Assembly: GCF_013409365.1 (NCBI RefSeq)
Contig: NZ_JACCBA010000001.1
Location: 4,340,001-4,404,000, forward strand
Direction: 5' to 3'
DNA from: Actinomadura luteofluorescens
GTDB taxonomy: Bacteria > Actinomycetota > Actinomycetes > Streptosporangiales > Streptosporangiaceae
Length of the DNA: 64,000 nt
Positions 8,775 through 18,338 of this stretch are shown here, piece after piece (the stretch's first letter is position 1; the number at the start of each line of letters is the position of its first letter). The notes beneath the pieces were generated by a model. It made no database searches. It was not told where the DNA came from and saw only the letters and a program-made list of their open reading frames with translations. The position numbers were made by a program, and so were the translations under genes.

Positions 8775-9308
8775 ATGCAGGACGCGGTGTTGGCGATGCT
8801 CGCGAAGGAGCCCTCGCACGGGTACCGACTGCGCGAGCGGCTGCGGCGGGCGCTCGGGCCGCTCGGGGAGTCGATGAACGCGGGCCAGATCTACGTGACC
8901 CTGGCCCGGCTGGAGAAGGCGGGACTGGTCGCCTGCGAACGGGCGGACGGGCTGCCGGACCGGCCGGACCGCAAGGTGTACGCGCTGACGCCGGCCGGGC
9001 AGCAGCGGGTGGCCGCCTGGATGGGCGAGGTGGCCTGGCCCAAACCGAACCTCGCGGAGTTCCATCTCAAACTCGCCGCCGCGGCGGCGGCGCGGCTCGC
9101 CGACCCGGTGGAGCTGGTGGACGCCCAGCGCCGGGAGTTGCTGCGGCGCCTGGGGGACGTGCAGCGCGCGGCGCTGGCCGAGCCGGACGGGTCGACCGCC
9201 GGCCTGCTGCTGGAAGGCGTCGCGTTGCGGCTGCAGGCGGACCTGCGCTGGCTGGAGGCCTGCGAGCGCGTCTGGTCGAGGATCGAGAACGAAACCGAGG
9301 ACGCATGA
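8775..9308 (+). CDS. PadR-family transcriptional repressor
   Basis: 177 residues. The winged helix is at the N-terminus (AVLAMLAKEPSHGYRLRERL, then NAGQIYVTLARLEKAGLVAC, then KVYALTPAGQQRVAAW). A C-terminal helical dimerisation domain follows from about residue 95. The ATG at 8775 follows TAGGGGTGG. Its last codons overlap the ABC ATPase start (ATGA). PadR proteins commonly repress an adjacent exporter and release DNA when they bind the drug; this operon has that arrangement. Confidence 0.93.
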   Translation: MQDAVLAMLAKEPSHGYRLRERLRRALGPLGESMNAGQIYVTLARLEKAGLVACERADGLPDRPDRKVYALTPAGQQRVAAWMGEVAWPKPNLAEFHLKLAAAAAARLADPVELVDAQRRELLRRLGDVQRAALAEPDGSTAGLLLEGVALRLQADLRWLEACERVWSRIENETEDA

Positions 9309-10042
9309 ACGAGTGCGACGCTGTGCTGCAGGTCCGCGGCCTTTGCAAGGAGCACGGCGAAGGGCAGGGCCTTGTCCGGGCGGTCGATGAGGTCGACCTC
9401 GACGTCCCGGCGGGGCAGTCGCTGGCGGTGATGGGGCCCAGTGGCTGTGGAAAGTCCACACTCCTTCACCTGTTGGGCGGCCTGGAGCGGCCCACGCGCG
9501 GGGAGGCGTGGGTGGACGGGCAGAGGATCGACAGGTTGAGCGAGCGGGCGCTGGCCCGGCTGCGCCGCCGGTCGGTGGGGTTCGTCTTCCAGGCCTTCCA
9601 CCTGGTGGAGGAGTTGTCCGCGGCGGAGAACGTGGAACTGCCCGCGCTCCTGGCCGGACGCTCACCGCGCGCGGCCAGGCGCCGCGCGTCCGCCCTGCTG
9701 GAGCAGATGGGGCTCGGCGGGCGCGCCCGGCATCTGCCCTGGCAGCTGTCGGGGGGACAGCGCCAGCGGGTGGCGATCGCCCGCGCGATGGCGAACGAGC
9801 CGCTGGTCGTGCTGGCGGACGAGCCGACCGGGAACCTGGACACCGCGGCGACACTCGATGTGCTGAGGCTCTTCGAGGACCTGCGGTCCGCGGGGCAGAC
9901 CCTGGTGATCGTCACGCATGACGAGCGGGTCGCGGCCACCGCGGACCGGCTGGTCTCGATGCGGGACGGGACGTTCGTCGACGACACCCGGCTGGCGGGC
10001 GGCACCGGGCGGCTCGGCGACCTGATCGGGCTGGGGGACTGA
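9305..10042 (+). CDS. ABC transporter ATPase (MacB/LolD type)
   Basis: 245 residues. Walker [18 protein letters not shown]-loop VFQAFHL, signature [16 protein letters not shown], Walker [14 protein letters not shown], His switch VIVTHDE. The TGNLD variant and the RSVGFVFQ string are characteristic of ATPases that pair with FtsX-type permeases. The start overlaps the padR stop by four bases. It works with the permease five bases downstream as a mechanotransmission-type transporter. Confidence 0.95.
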   Translation: MNECDAVLQVRGLCKEHGEGQGLVRAVDEVDLDVPAGQSLAVMGPSGCGKSTLLHLLGGLERPTRGEAWVDGQRIDRLSERALARLRRRSVGFVFQAFHLVEELSAAENVELPALLAGRSPRAARRRASALLEQMGLGGRARHLPWQLSGGQRQRVAIARAMANEPLVVLADEPTGNLDTAATLDVLRLFEDLRSAGQTLVIVTHDERVAATADRLVSMRDGTFVDDTRLAGGTGRLGDLIGLGD

Positions 10043-10047
10043 ACGCC

Positions 10048-11841
10048 GTGGGGCGCGTCCTTCTCGTCTTCCGCCTGGTCATGGCAGACATACGGCGGCA
10101 TCCCGCCCAGGCCGCGATCCTCCTCGTCTCGATCGCCGCCGCCACCGCGATGCTGAGCCTGGGCGGATCGCTGCACCGCGCGACCGAAACGCTCTACGAG
10201 CGGACACGGGCCGCCACGGCCGGAGCGGACGTGGTCGCGTATTCACCGGGCACCGGCCGGAGCACCATCGGCGCCCTGCGGTCGTTGGAGAACACGCCCG
10301 GGGTGGTCGCGCACAGCGGGCCGTACCGCCAGTACTACACGAGCCTCACGGCGCACGGTGCCACGGGAGCCGCGGTGGTGCAGGTCGCCGACCTGACGCC
10401 GGGTCCGGTCGACCGGCCGCTGCTGACCTCGGGCAGCTGGGTCCGCCCCGGAGGAGCCGTGGTCGAGCGCGGCTTCGCCACCGCCCTGGGCGTCCGCGTC
10501 GGCGACGGCGTCACCGTCGCCGGCCGCCGGGTCCCCGTCGTCGGGATCGCCGTGACCGCGTCCCACTCGGTCTACCCGTGGGCGCCGGGGATCGGCCCGG
10601 GAGGGGGGCCGAGCGACGGCGGCGGCCTGGTCTGGATGGCCGAACGGGACACGCGGGCGCTGGCGTCGTCCGATGTGCCGGTGACGTCCCTCATCAACCT
10701 GAAGCTGCGAGACCCCGCGACGGCCCCGGCCCTGACCAGGCAGGCCCCCGCCGTGGGCCCGGCGTTCGCCGACACCTGGGTGAACATCAGGCCCTGGCAG
10801 CACATAGCGGAACAGGACTCGGTCATGCTCAAGGGCAGCCAGCCGATCCTGGTCGTCGGCAGCTGGCTGCTCGGCTTCCTGTCCATCGGCGGCGTGGCGA
10901 CGCTGGCCGCGGGACGCGCCGCCAAGCAGACCCGCCGCGTGGGACTGCTCAAGGCCGCCGGCGCCACACCCGGCCTCATCGCCGCCGTCCTGTTCGCCGA
11001 GTACCTGATCCTGGCGCTCGTCGCCGACGCGCTGGGGCTCATCACCGCACGGCTGATCGAGCCCGCGATAGTCAACCCCAGTGCCAGCCTGCTGACCACC
11101 GCCGCCGGGCCGAGCGGCGACACCATCGCCCTCACGACCGTCATCGCCCTGGCCGTGGCGGGCCTCACCACCCTCGGCCCGACCGTCCGGGCGCTGCGCA
11201 CCGAGACCGTCGCCGCACTCGCCGACACCGCGCGCCGGCCCCCGCACCGGGCCCTGACGACGAGAGTCTCCGCGCTGCTGCCGACCCCGCTCCTCCTCGG
11301 GCTGCGCCTGATCGCCCGCCGGCCCGGCCGCGCCTTCCTGCACGCCTGCAACACCGCGGTCACCCTGGCCACGGTCACGGGCCTGGTGGTGATCTACGCC
11401 CAGCCGGTGAAGGGCTATCCGGGGTCCGCCATGGCGAACCGCCTGCGGGACGCCCAGGAGCACCATGTGATCGTCGGCGTCACCGCCGCGCTGATCGTCC
11501 TCGCCGCGATCAACACCGTCACCATCACCTGGACCACGGCGCAGGAAGCCCGCCACACCATGGCCGTCGCACGTACCCTCGGCGCCACGCCCGGCCAGAT
11601 CACCGCCGGACTGTCCACCGCCCAACTGCTGCCGACCCTGCCCGGCGCCCTCGCCGGCATCCCGATGGGCCTCGTCCTGTGCCTGCCGTTCAGCCAGGCG
11701 AACACGGTCTGGCCCCCCACGTGGTCGCTCCTCGCCGCCGCTCTCGCCGCCCTCCCCGTGACGGCCGTCCTCACCGCCGTCCCCGCCCGCCTAGCAGCCC
11801 ACCACTCCGTAGCCCGAACCCTCACCATCGAAGCAACATGA
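10048..11841 (+). CDS. FtsX-family ABC permease
   Basis: 597 residues from GTG 10048, coupled to the ATPase. It has an N-terminal membrane span ([15 protein letters not shown]), a large extracellular domain (about residues 50-250), then two groups of membrane spans (about 265-385 and 415-597). Each group carries an FtsX core, for example [20 protein letters not shown] and [20 protein letters not shown]. That double FtsX arrangement is usual in actinobacterial transporters of this type. Together with the PadR and ATPase genes it forms a three-gene, probably ligand-inducible efflux or envelope-stress unit. Confidence 0.9.
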   Translation: MGRVLLVFRLVMADIRRHPAQAAILLVSIAAATAMLSLGGSLHRATETLYERTRAATAGADVVAYSPGTGRSTIGALRSLENTPGVVAHSGPYRQYYTSLTAHGATGAAVVQVADLTPGPVDRPLLTSGSWVRPGGAVVERGFATALGVRVGDGVTVAGRRVPVVGIAVTASHSVYPWAPGIGPGGGPSDGGGLVWMAERDTRALASSDVPVTSLINLKLRDPATAPALTRQAPAVGPAFADTWVNIRPWQHIAEQDSVMLKGSQPILVVGSWLLGFLSIGGVATLAAGRAAKQTRRVGLLKAAGATPGLIAAVLFAEYLILALVADALGLITARLIEPAIVNPSASLLTTAAGPSGDTIALTTVIALAVAGLTTLGPTVRALRTETVAALADTARRPPHRALTTRVSALLPTPLLLGLRLIARRPGRAFLHACNTAVTLATVTGLVVIYAQPVKGYPGSAMANRLRDAQEHHVIVGVTAALIVLAAINTVTITWTTAQEARHTMAVARTLGATPGQITAGLSTAQLLPTLPGALAGIPMGLVLCLPFSQANTVWPPTWSLLAAALAALPVTAVLTAVPARLAAHHSVARTLTIEAT

Positions 11842-11934
11842 CCCCCAAAGGCGCCGATCTGGAGCGGTCACGATCACTTCGGCGGAACCAACTCACCGCC
11901 TCACGACCACGCCCGCTCATGGTCGCGGCACAGT

Positions 11935-12786
11935 TCAGGCCTGGGTCCCGTCGGGGACGAAGTCCAGATCAACGACCACCGGAGCGTGATCGCTGCCGGC
12001 CGCGAGTCCTTCGTCGTAGAGATGCCGGATCTCCCGCACCGTCCAGTGACGGCTGATCCAGACCGAGTCGAAACGCCTCGCCGTCCCCGGGGAGTTCTTC
12101 CTGCGCCCGGTGCGATGGGTGATGGCCAGCGGGCCGTGCGGGGTGGTCTGACGCAGTGCGGCGAGCGTCTCCGGCCTGTCGTCGAGCCAGCGGCGCAAGG
12201 CATCGTCAAGGGCGTGCACCTTGGCGGGCCCCCAAAGGAGATCATCTCCCGGCTCGCCCCGCAGGTGCCGATCTCCCGTATGCCAATGCGTTCGGGTATC
12301 AGCGAAGTCGATCGCGTCGAGCACTGGCGTGTTGGCATCCGCACCGAACAGCAGTGGCCCGGCTTGTGTCGCGAGCCAAGAGGCGCACCTTTCGGCCTGG
12401 CGCGGTTTCACCAGACCCCAGGTGACTCCAGGTGGGGCATGATAAGCCCCGGCCGTGAATGTCACGTTCCCGCTGGTCACCCTGGTGAACAAGGCACGTT
12501 CAGGCAACGGGCATTCCGTCAAGAGCCAGCTCGAACGCGGCTGCGGCCCTCGACCGGCGATCGCGACGCCACGGCGCCGCGCCGGCCGATCGTCGGGCAT
12601 CGCGGTGCGCAGGTCGACTGCGCGAATGAGCCAGTCCAGGCCAGCGGCCTGCCGCAGCACCCCGGTCGAGTTCGGATTGGCTTCCTGCAACAGCACCACG
12701 TCCGCGGCCAACTCTCTTAACAGAGCACCTTGGTGTTCGGCCGCCGCGACACCGCGATACGCCAGGTTCCATGACACGACGCGCAT
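11935..12786 (-). CDS. Endonuclease/exonuclease/phosphatase-family protein
   Basis: 283 residues of the EEP (DNase I-like) fold: start MRVVSWNLAYRG (metal-binding Asn), VVLLQEANP (catalytic Glu), LLFGADANTP (Asp/Asn pair), RRFDSVWIS and the final GSDHAPVVVDL (catalytic Asp-His). All key residues are present, so it should be an active metal-dependent phosphodiesterase or phosphatase. The substrate could be DNA, phosphoinositide-like or other phosphodiesters. There is no signal peptide. It is convergent with the FtsX gene. Confidence 0.85.
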   Translation of the reverse strand: MRVVSWNLAYRGVAAAEHQGALLRELAADVVLLQEANPNSTGVLRQAAGLDWLIRAVDLRTAMPDDRPARRRGVAIAGRGPQPRSSWLLTECPLPERALFTRVTSGNVTFTAGAYHAPPGVTWGLVKPRQAERCASWLATQAGPLLFGADANTPVLDAIDFADTRTHWHTGDRHLRGEPGDDLLWGPAKVHALDDALRRWLDDRPETLAALRQTTPHGPLAITHRTGRRKNSPGTARRFDSVWISRHWTVREIRHLYDEGLAAGSDHAPVVVDLDFVPDGTQA

Positions 12787-12855
12787 TGCCGCATGTTCTC
12801 ATCCACATGGCACAGTCGGCATTCATCTGCCGTTGTCTGGCGCACGGCTTTGGGG

Positions 12856-13119
12856 TCAGGTCCAGATGGCGGCGGGGAATTCGTTGGCGAAGACCTCGGG
12901 TGGGTCTGGGGTGCAGCGGGCTTCGCCGGTGGCGACGCATCGGGCCGTCCAGGCGGCTGCCGCCGCGTCCAGGATGTCGTCGGGCTTCGCCTTTGTTCCG
13001 GCTGTTCCGAGCTGGTCGGCGAGGGTGATCCCGGCAGCGGCGAGCAGGGCCCGGCGTTCCGCTACGCCGGCCCAGGTGGTCTTGGACGCGTCCACGCCCA
13101 GCACCCGTCCGCTTCCCAT
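12856..13119 (-). pseudogene. DUF429 (RNase H-like) protein with large internal deletion
   Basis: 87 residues in one open frame. The first 20 (GRVLGVDASKTTWAGVAE) match the N-terminal strand and catalytic Asp region of DUF429 predicted nucleases. The rest (ALLAAAGITLADQL, DDILDAAAAAWTARCVATGE, DPPEVF) match the C-terminal end. The family is normally about 220-250 residues, so roughly 130 residues from the middle are missing and the two ends are fused in frame. It is probably non-functional; a shortened working protein cannot be excluded. Confidence 0.7.
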
Positions 13120-13187
13120 AGCTCATGATGACGTCTGTGAGGCCGGGCGGTCGGCGCGCCGCTCTGCCTGACCGGGGGTGGGCCATA

Positions 13188-13889
13188 ATGCCGTGTGTGA
13201 CGCGGTTGCTCGATAATGCCGCACTGGCGAGATCGTCGGTCGTGGCGAACTGCACGATGAATCGTGAGCGGAGGCTCAGCGGGTCCAACGGCTACGGCAG
13301 GGAGCTCGGCATCGACGTGATCGCCGAGATCTGCGTCCGCGCCGGGAGTTCGTCGCCCGTGCGGTGGCTGGACCTGTGCTGCGGGAGCGGGCGGGCCCCG
13401 GCCGAGGCGGCCGCGCTGCTGGCCGAGCGCGGCCTCGGTGGACGGGCTGAGATCATCGGGCTCGACCTCGTGGACCACTTCGCGCCGGGGCCCGTCCCCA
13501 CCGTGGTGCGGCTGGTCAGCGGCTCTGTGGCCGAATGGGTCCCCGACGGCCGCTTCGACCTGATCACGTGCGTGCACGGGCTGCACTACCTGGGCGACAA
13601 GCTCGGCACCCTGAGCCGCATCGCGTCCTGGCTCACCGGCGACGGGCTGTTCGTCGCCAACTTCGACGCCCGCTCGGTCCGCCATGCGGACGGCTCTCCC
13701 AGCGGCCGTCGCCTCATCGCCCAGTTGCGCGCGCAAGGCTTCGACTACGACTCCGCCCGCCGCCGCATCTCCCGCCGCGGGCACGGGCAGGTGCGGTTCC
13801 CCTACCGCTATCTGGGGGCCGACGATCAGGCCGGACCGAACTACACCGGGCAGCCCGCCGTCGACTCGTTCTACGAGCCGATCCCGTGA
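13188..13889 (+). CDS. Class I SAM-dependent methyltransferase
   Basis: 233 residues from ATG 13188, chosen over the in-frame ATG at 13125 because the extra residues are Arg-rich and unconserved in character. Motif I is WLDLCCGSGRAPAEAA, the acidic end of strand 2 is IIGLDLVDHF, and motif IV region is FDLITCVHGLHYLGD. This is the Methyltransf_25 pattern of small-molecule methyltransferases; the acceptor is not apparent. It is followed 38 bases downstream by a YjbR-like gene. Confidence 0.85.
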   Translation: MPCVTRLLDNAALARSSVVANCTMNRERRLSGSNGYGRELGIDVIAEICVRAGSSSPVRWLDLCCGSGRAPAEAAALLAERGLGGRAEIIGLDLVDHFAPGPVPTVVRLVSGSVAEWVPDGRFDLITCVHGLHYLGDKLGTLSRIASWLTGDGLFVANFDARSVRHADGSPSGRRLIAQLRAQGFDYDSARRRISRRGHGQVRFPYRYLGADDQAGPNYTGQPAVDSFYEPIP

Positions 13890-13927
13890 GCCGAGGAACG
13901 TCCGACCTGGCTGGTAGGTCTTCGGGT

Positions 13928-14263
13928 ATGCGTTCTGAGGAGTTCCTGCCCATGGTGCTCGGTTTGCCGGAGGTCACCGAGCGCGAGGCGTTCTCGAACC
14001 TGACCGGCTTCCGGGTTCGCGACAAGGGATTCTGCTACCTGAACGAGGACGAGGGCTTCGTCCTGCTCAAGGCCACGCGGGAGGAGCAGGCCGCCCTCGT
14101 CGCCGAGGACCCCGGCACCTTCGCCCCGTCGTGGGCCAGCGGACGTTTCGCGTGGGTACAGATCAAGCTGGCCGGCGTCGACCCCGAGGAACTGAACGAG
14201 CTGGTCACCGAAGCCTGGCGGCTCTCTGCCCCGAAACGCCTCGCGGCCTCGCTCCGCACCTGA
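13928..14263 (+). CDS. MmcQ/YjbR-family protein
   Basis: 111 residues from ATG 13928. The YjbR fold is visible: MVLGLPEVTEREAFSNLTGF, then CYLNEDEGFVLLKATREEQ, then SGRFAWVQIKLAGVDPEELN and a C-terminal helix AWRLSAPKRLA. The family has a CyaY-like double-wing fold and is annotated as DNA-binding, but its role is poorly established. A second family member is at 26238. Confidence 0.85.
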   Translation: MRSEEFLPMVLGLPEVTEREAFSNLTGFRVRDKGFCYLNEDEGFVLLKATREEQAALVAEDPGTFAPSWASGRFAWVQIKLAGVDPEELNELVTEAWRLSAPKRLAASLRT

Positions 14264-14426
14264 GCGTGGCACCCGGCGAGGCCCGAAAACCACCGGGCCG
14301 CGCCGTCCGGGATCCGGTCGTGCCGGGCCGCCCGGGGTTCAAATAGACAGCGATGTTTGTTAGCGTGGCCCTCGTGACGTGCGCGCCGGGTGAGGCGCGC
14401 TTGTGCCAAGGGTCGCTGGAGCGGGG

Positions 14427-15287
14427 ATGGGGCTGGTCAGATCGATCGCCGTCGTGGTCGCCGCCGTGGCGGGGATGAGCCTGGCGGGGCCGGTCGCCTC
14501 GGCCAGCGGTCCGGAGTACTACCTCGCGCTCGGCGACTCGCTGTCCGTGGGCGTCCAGGCCGGGGCGGGCAGGACCGATCAGGGCTACACCGACCGGCTC
14601 CACACCGCGCTGAAGGCACGCAGTCCCCGGCTCGAACTGGTGAAACTCGGGTGTCCCGGGGAGACCACCACGACGATGCTCAAGGGCGGCATCTGTCGTT
14701 ATGCGGCCGGTTCCCAGATGGAGGCCGCCGAGGCCTTCCTCAGGGCGCACGCCGGCCGCGTCCGGTACGTCACCCTGGACATCGGGGCCAACGACACCAA
14801 CGGCTGCCTGCCCGGCGGCGGCGTCGACGCGACCTGTGCGCTGCGGGGCGTCGGCTCTCTGGTCGCCAACCTGCCGCAGATCACCGCGCGGCTGCGCCTC
14901 GCGGGAGGCGGGGAACCCGTGTACGCCGCCATGAACTACTACAACCCCGGCCTGGCGTCCTGGGTGTCGGGCGGCAAGGCCGCCGCCCTCGCCTCGATAC
15001 CGGTCGTCGACACCTTCAACGCCTACGAGCACGGCGTCTACCTCGCCGCCGGGTTCAGGGTCGCGGACGTCAACGGCGCCTTCGCCGGGCACGACCTCAC
15101 CGAGGTGCAGGCCCCTCCGTACGGCGCCGTCCCCCGGGCCGTGGCCCGGATCTGCGCGTGGACGTACCAGTGCGGCGGCGACGATGGCCACGCGACCGCG
15201 GCGGGGTACGAGGAGATCGCCAATGCCTTCCTCAGGGTCGTCCCGACCATGTCCACCGAGCGGACCGGCGGTTCCGCCACCGCCTGA
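14427..15287 (+). CDS. Secreted SGNH/GDSL-family esterase
   Basis: 286 residues from ATG 14427 (GGAG upstream). A signal peptide (SIAVVVAAVAGMSLAGPVASA) precedes the mature hydrolase. Block I is YLALGDSLSVG (nucleophile Ser), block III GANDTN (oxyanion Asn), and the catalytic Asp-x-x-His pair is DDGHATAAGY near the C-terminus. Six Cys in the mature part suggest disulfides, as in secreted Streptomyces lipases of this family. It probably hydrolyses esters or lipids outside the cell. Confidence 0.9.
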   Translation: MGLVRSIAVVVAAVAGMSLAGPVASASGPEYYLALGDSLSVGVQAGAGRTDQGYTDRLHTALKARSPRLELVKLGCPGETTTTMLKGGICRYAAGSQMEAAEAFLRAHAGRVRYVTLDIGANDTNGCLPGGGVDATCALRGVGSLVANLPQITARLRLAGGGEPVYAAMNYYNPGLASWVSGGKAAALASIPVVDTFNAYEHGVYLAAGFRVADVNGAFAGHDLTEVQAPPYGAVPRAVARICAWTYQCGGDDGHATAAGYEEIANAFLRVVPTMSTERTGGSATA

Positions 15288-15333
15288 CCCCGCGAGGAGC
15301 GCCGCGCCAGAAAGACATGGCTGTTCAGGTGCC

Positions 15334-15366
15334 GTTCGACCGTGCCGAACGCGCTATAACATTGTC
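15334..15366 (+). promoter_or_regulatory. Leaderless promoter with palindromic operator for the TetR gene
   Basis: Inverted repeat GTTCG (15334-15338), seven bases, CGAAC (15346-15350), is followed by -10 TATAAC (15355-15360). The ATG at 15367 is six bases after the -10, which places the start codon at the transcription start (leaderless). The repeat covers the spacer, the expected place for autorepression. Confidence 0.55.
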
Positions 15367-16095
15367 ATGTCCAAGGCGTCGGCGGGGTCCCGCGAGAAGC
15401 TGGTCGAGGCCGGGATGCGGCTGCTGGAGGAACGGGGGCCGGAGGCGCTCAACGCGCGGGCGCTCGCCGCCGAGATCGGGGCGTCCACCATGGCCGTCTA
15501 CACGCACTTCGGCGGCATGACCGGGATGTACGAGGCGCTCGGACGGGAGGCGTTCGCGCGGTTCGAGCGGCACCTGCGGCAGGTGCCCGACACCGACGAC
15601 CCGGTGGCCGACCTGCTGGTCCTGGGGCTGGCCTACCGGGAGTTCGCCATGGCCAGCCCGCAGCGCTACCGGCTGATGTTCGGCATCGCCTCGCCGGGGG
15701 CGCTGCCGTCGTTCGGGCACGACCTCACCGCCGAGGGCACGCCGGCGACCGCCGCCGAGATGAACGACGCCTTCGCGCTGCTGCCGCGGGTGGTGCGGCG
15801 CGCGATGAACGCCGGGCGGATCCGCCGGGACGACCCGGTCCTGGTCGCCGGGCAGATCTGGTGCATGATCCACGGCTACGTGCTGCTGGAGTCCGCGGGG
15901 GTGTTCGGGCAGGAGGGGCGCGGCGTGCCGCACATCCTCGGCCCGCATGTGATCAACCTGCTGGTCGGGCTCGGGGACGAGCGCGCGGCCGCCGAGCGCT
16001 CCGCCGGTCAGGCGCTGCTGAACGTCGAGGCGGCCGGCGCGCCCGCGAAGGAGCCGGCGCCCCGCCGGGGCCGCCGGCCACGCCCCGCGCGGTGA
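15367..16095 (+). CDS. TetR-family regulator with WHG-type C-terminal domain
   Basis: 242 residues. The TetR N-terminal HTH is AGMRLLEERGPEALNARALAAEIGASTMAVYTHFGG. The C-terminal half (AYREFAMASPQRYRLMF, VLVAGQIWCMIHGYVLLE) matches the WHG ligand-binding domain common in actinobacteria. The C-terminus is a basic Pro/Arg tail (RRGRRPRPAR) that may add DNA contacts. The ligand and targets are unknown; the divergent side has no gene and the downstream gene is a SARP activator. Confidence 0.9.
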   Translation: MSKASAGSREKLVEAGMRLLEERGPEALNARALAAEIGASTMAVYTHFGGMTGMYEALGREAFARFERHLRQVPDTDDPVADLLVLGLAYREFAMASPQRYRLMFGIASPGALPSFGHDLTAEGTPATAAEMNDAFALLPRVVRRAMNAGRIRRDDPVLVAGQIWCMIHGYVLLESAGVFGQEGRGVPHILGPHVINLLVGLGDERAAAERSAGQALLNVEAAGAPAKEPAPRRGRRPRPAR

Positions 16096-16176
16096 CGTGA
16101 CGATCGCCACGCGAAGGGTCTGAACCAATCGCCGCACCGCGCCATCACATAGTAATAATCTACCCATTACAAAGTT

Positions 16177-18144
16177 ATGCCAAGGTCCGCACTGCTCCCC
16201 CTGCGCGCGCGGATCGTCCTTGATCAGCAGTTCGAAGAGATCGGTCTGATGATGGCGATGGCGATGACCTCGGCCACGATGCCGGACCCGGCCCCCCGCC
16301 TGCTCGACTTCACCGTGCTCGGCCCCCTGCGGGCCTGGCGCGACGGGACCCGGCTCGACCTCGGCCCCCTCCGGCAGCAGGCCCTCCTGGCCGCGCTGCT
16401 GCTGCGCCCGGACATGACCGTGAGCCAGCGGGAGCTGCTCGACGGCGTCTGGGGCGTCGAGCCGCCCGGCTCGGGAAGCAAGATCGTGCCGGTGTACGTC
16501 CATCGGCTGCGCCGCTGCCTGGGCACGCTCGGCGAGGGCGCGCAGGAGCCGGTGATCGCCCGGGAGCGGGGCGGCTACCGCTTCGTCAGCCGGGGGACGG
16601 CGGTCGACGTGATGCGGCTCGACGAGGCCGCGGACGAGGCGGCCGCCGCCAGGAGGTCCGGCGACCTGGAGGCCGCGGCGAGCGCCTGCCTCGACGCCCT
16701 CGGCCTGTTCCAGGGCGAACCGCTGGCCGGGCTTCCCGGACCGTTCGCGGAGGCGGAACGCCTGCGGCTGGAGGAGCGCAGGCTCACCCTTCTGCAGGAG
16801 AAGGTGGAATGCCAGTTCCAGCTCGGCAGGTTCGAGGACGCCGTCGGTGAGCTGCACGCTCTGATACCCAAGCATCCGCACAGCGAGTCCCTGACCTCGT
16901 TGCTGATGCGCGCGCTGTACGGGAGCGGCCGCCAGGCCGACGCGCTGGCCGCGTACTCGCATCTGCGCCGCCGGCTGGTGGAGGACCTCGGCGTGGAGCC
17001 GGGCGAGCGGCTGCGGCGCGTGCACCAGGCGGTGCTGCGCGGTGACGACGCGGCGCTGGACCTCGTTTCGCGGGACGAGACGGGACGCGGGGCGAGCGCG
17101 CGGGTTCCGTCCGCGCGGCGCGTCCCCGACGAACTTCCCGCGGAGGTCGGCGAACTGGTCGGGCGGGAGGACGAACTGGCACTGCTCACCGGCCCCAGGC
17201 CCGCGGTGGCGGCGGTGGACGGGGTGGCGGGCGCCGGCAAGACCGCGCTCGCGGTGCGCGCCGCGCGGGCGCTGCGCGGCGACCACCCGGACGGCTGCCT
17301 GTTCGTCGAGCTGCACGGGCACAGCGAACGGCGGGGCGCGGTGCCGCCGGAACGCGCGCTGCGCCGGCTGCTTCGGGCCGTCGGCGCCGGGGACGGTTCG
17401 GGCGACCTGGACGAGCTCGCGGCGTCCTGGCGGAGCGCGACCGCCGGGCTGCGCCTGCTGCTGGTCCTCGACGACGCGTCCGGCGCCGACCAGGTGCGCC
17501 CGCTGCTCCCCGCGGGGGCGGGCAGCCGGGTACTGATCACCAGCCGCAGGCGGCTGGTCGGCCTGGACGTGGACCGCCGGGTCTCGCTGGGGCCGCTCAC
17601 CCGGCAGGCGTCGGAGGCGCTGCTGACCCGGATCGTGGGCGCCGAGCGCGCGGCGGCGGAGCCGGTCGCCGTGCGGGAGCTGGCGACCATGTGCGACCGG
17701 TTGCCCCTGGCGCTGTGCATCGCGGGCGCGCGCATCCAGAGCCGTCCGGCCTGGGCGATCGGGCATCTGGTGCGCCGGATGACCGACGCTCGGCGCCGCC
17801 TGGGCGAGCTCACGGCCGAGGACCGGAGCGTGGAAGGGGCGTTCCGGCTCTCCTACGACCGGCTTCCGTCCGCCGAGCGGCGAGCGTTCCGCGCGCTGGG
17901 GACGGCACCCGACGGGCGATCCGGTCATCGGGCGCTGGCGGCCGCCCTCGGCTGGGCCGCACAGGGGGCCGAGCGGGCGCTGGAGAACCTGGTGGACGCG
18001 AACCTCGTGCAGCAGCCGGCCGTCCACCAGTACCGGTTGAACGGACTGCTCGCGCTGTTCGCGCGAGAACTCGCCGCAGAGGAGGCGCAGGCCCCGGGCA
18101 GGGCGAATCTGGTCGCCGTCGCGAGCGCGCCCGCACGTTTTTAG
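16177..18144 (+). CDS. SARP/AfsR-like regulator with NB-ARC domain, no TPR tail
   Basis: 655 residues. Order: OmpR-type winged helix (about residues 40-130, FTVLGPLRAW to RGGYRFV), bacterial transcriptional activation domain BTAD (about 135-285), then an NB-ARC/STAND ATPase from about 330 with P-loop GVAGAGKTALAV, Walker B RLLLVLDDAS, sensor GSRVLITSRRR and GLPL-like CDRLPLAL. AfsR itself is about 990 residues with C-terminal TPRs, which are absent here. The start at 16177 has no ribosome site; ATG 16249 (MMAMAMTSATM) is an alternative. SARPs activate secondary-metabolite genes by binding direct repeats near -35, but no biosynthetic cluster adjoins. Confidence 0.88.
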   Translation: MPRSALLPLRARIVLDQQFEEIGLMMAMAMTSATMPDPAPRLLDFTVLGPLRAWRDGTRLDLGPLRQQALLAALLLRPDMTVSQRELLDGVWGVEPPGSGSKIVPVYVHRLRRCLGTLGEGAQEPVIARERGGYRFVSRGTAVDVMRLDEAADEAAAARRSGDLEAAASACLDALGLFQGEPLAGLPGPFAEAERLRLEERRLTLLQEKVECQFQLGRFEDAVGELHALIPKHPHSESLTSLLMRALYGSGRQADALAAYSHLRRRLVEDLGVEPGERLRRVHQAVLRGDDAALDLVSRDETGRGASARVPSARRVPDELPAEVGELVGREDELALLTGPRPAVAAVDGVAGAGKTALAVRAARALRGDHPDGCLFVELHGHSERRGAVPPERALRRLLRAVGAGDGSGDLDELAASWRSATAGLRLLLVLDDASGADQVRPLLPAGAGSRVLITSRRRLVGLDVDRRVSLGPLTRQASEALLTRIVGAERAAAEPVAVRELATMCDRLPLALCIAGARIQSRPAWAIGHLVRRMTDARRRLGELTAEDRSVEGAFRLSYDRLPSAERRAFRALGTAPDGRSGHRALAAALGWAAQGAERALENLVDANLVQQPAVHQYRLNGLLALFARELAAEEAQAPGRANLVAVASAPARF

Positions 18145-18338
18145 CCGCCGTTCACTTTACATTTATCCGAGAGTGTGTGCCGAACGGCCTCCAGAGCCGT
18201 GCGGCGCGTTTTCGGCATGTCCATGAAGTGTCATGCGCCAGGCCGGGCGAACCGGCTCCCGATATTCGCGTGTCATCGTAATTTCAACGGGTCTCACTAG
18301 CGTCGCAGACAAGATCGTCGAATTGTCTGGGAGACCGA

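Noticed and set aside
16177..18144. Secondary-metabolite gene cluster around the SARP gene
   Set aside because: Flanking genes are TetR, GDSL esterase and envelope hydrolases; no PKS, NRPS, terpene or RiPP enzyme.
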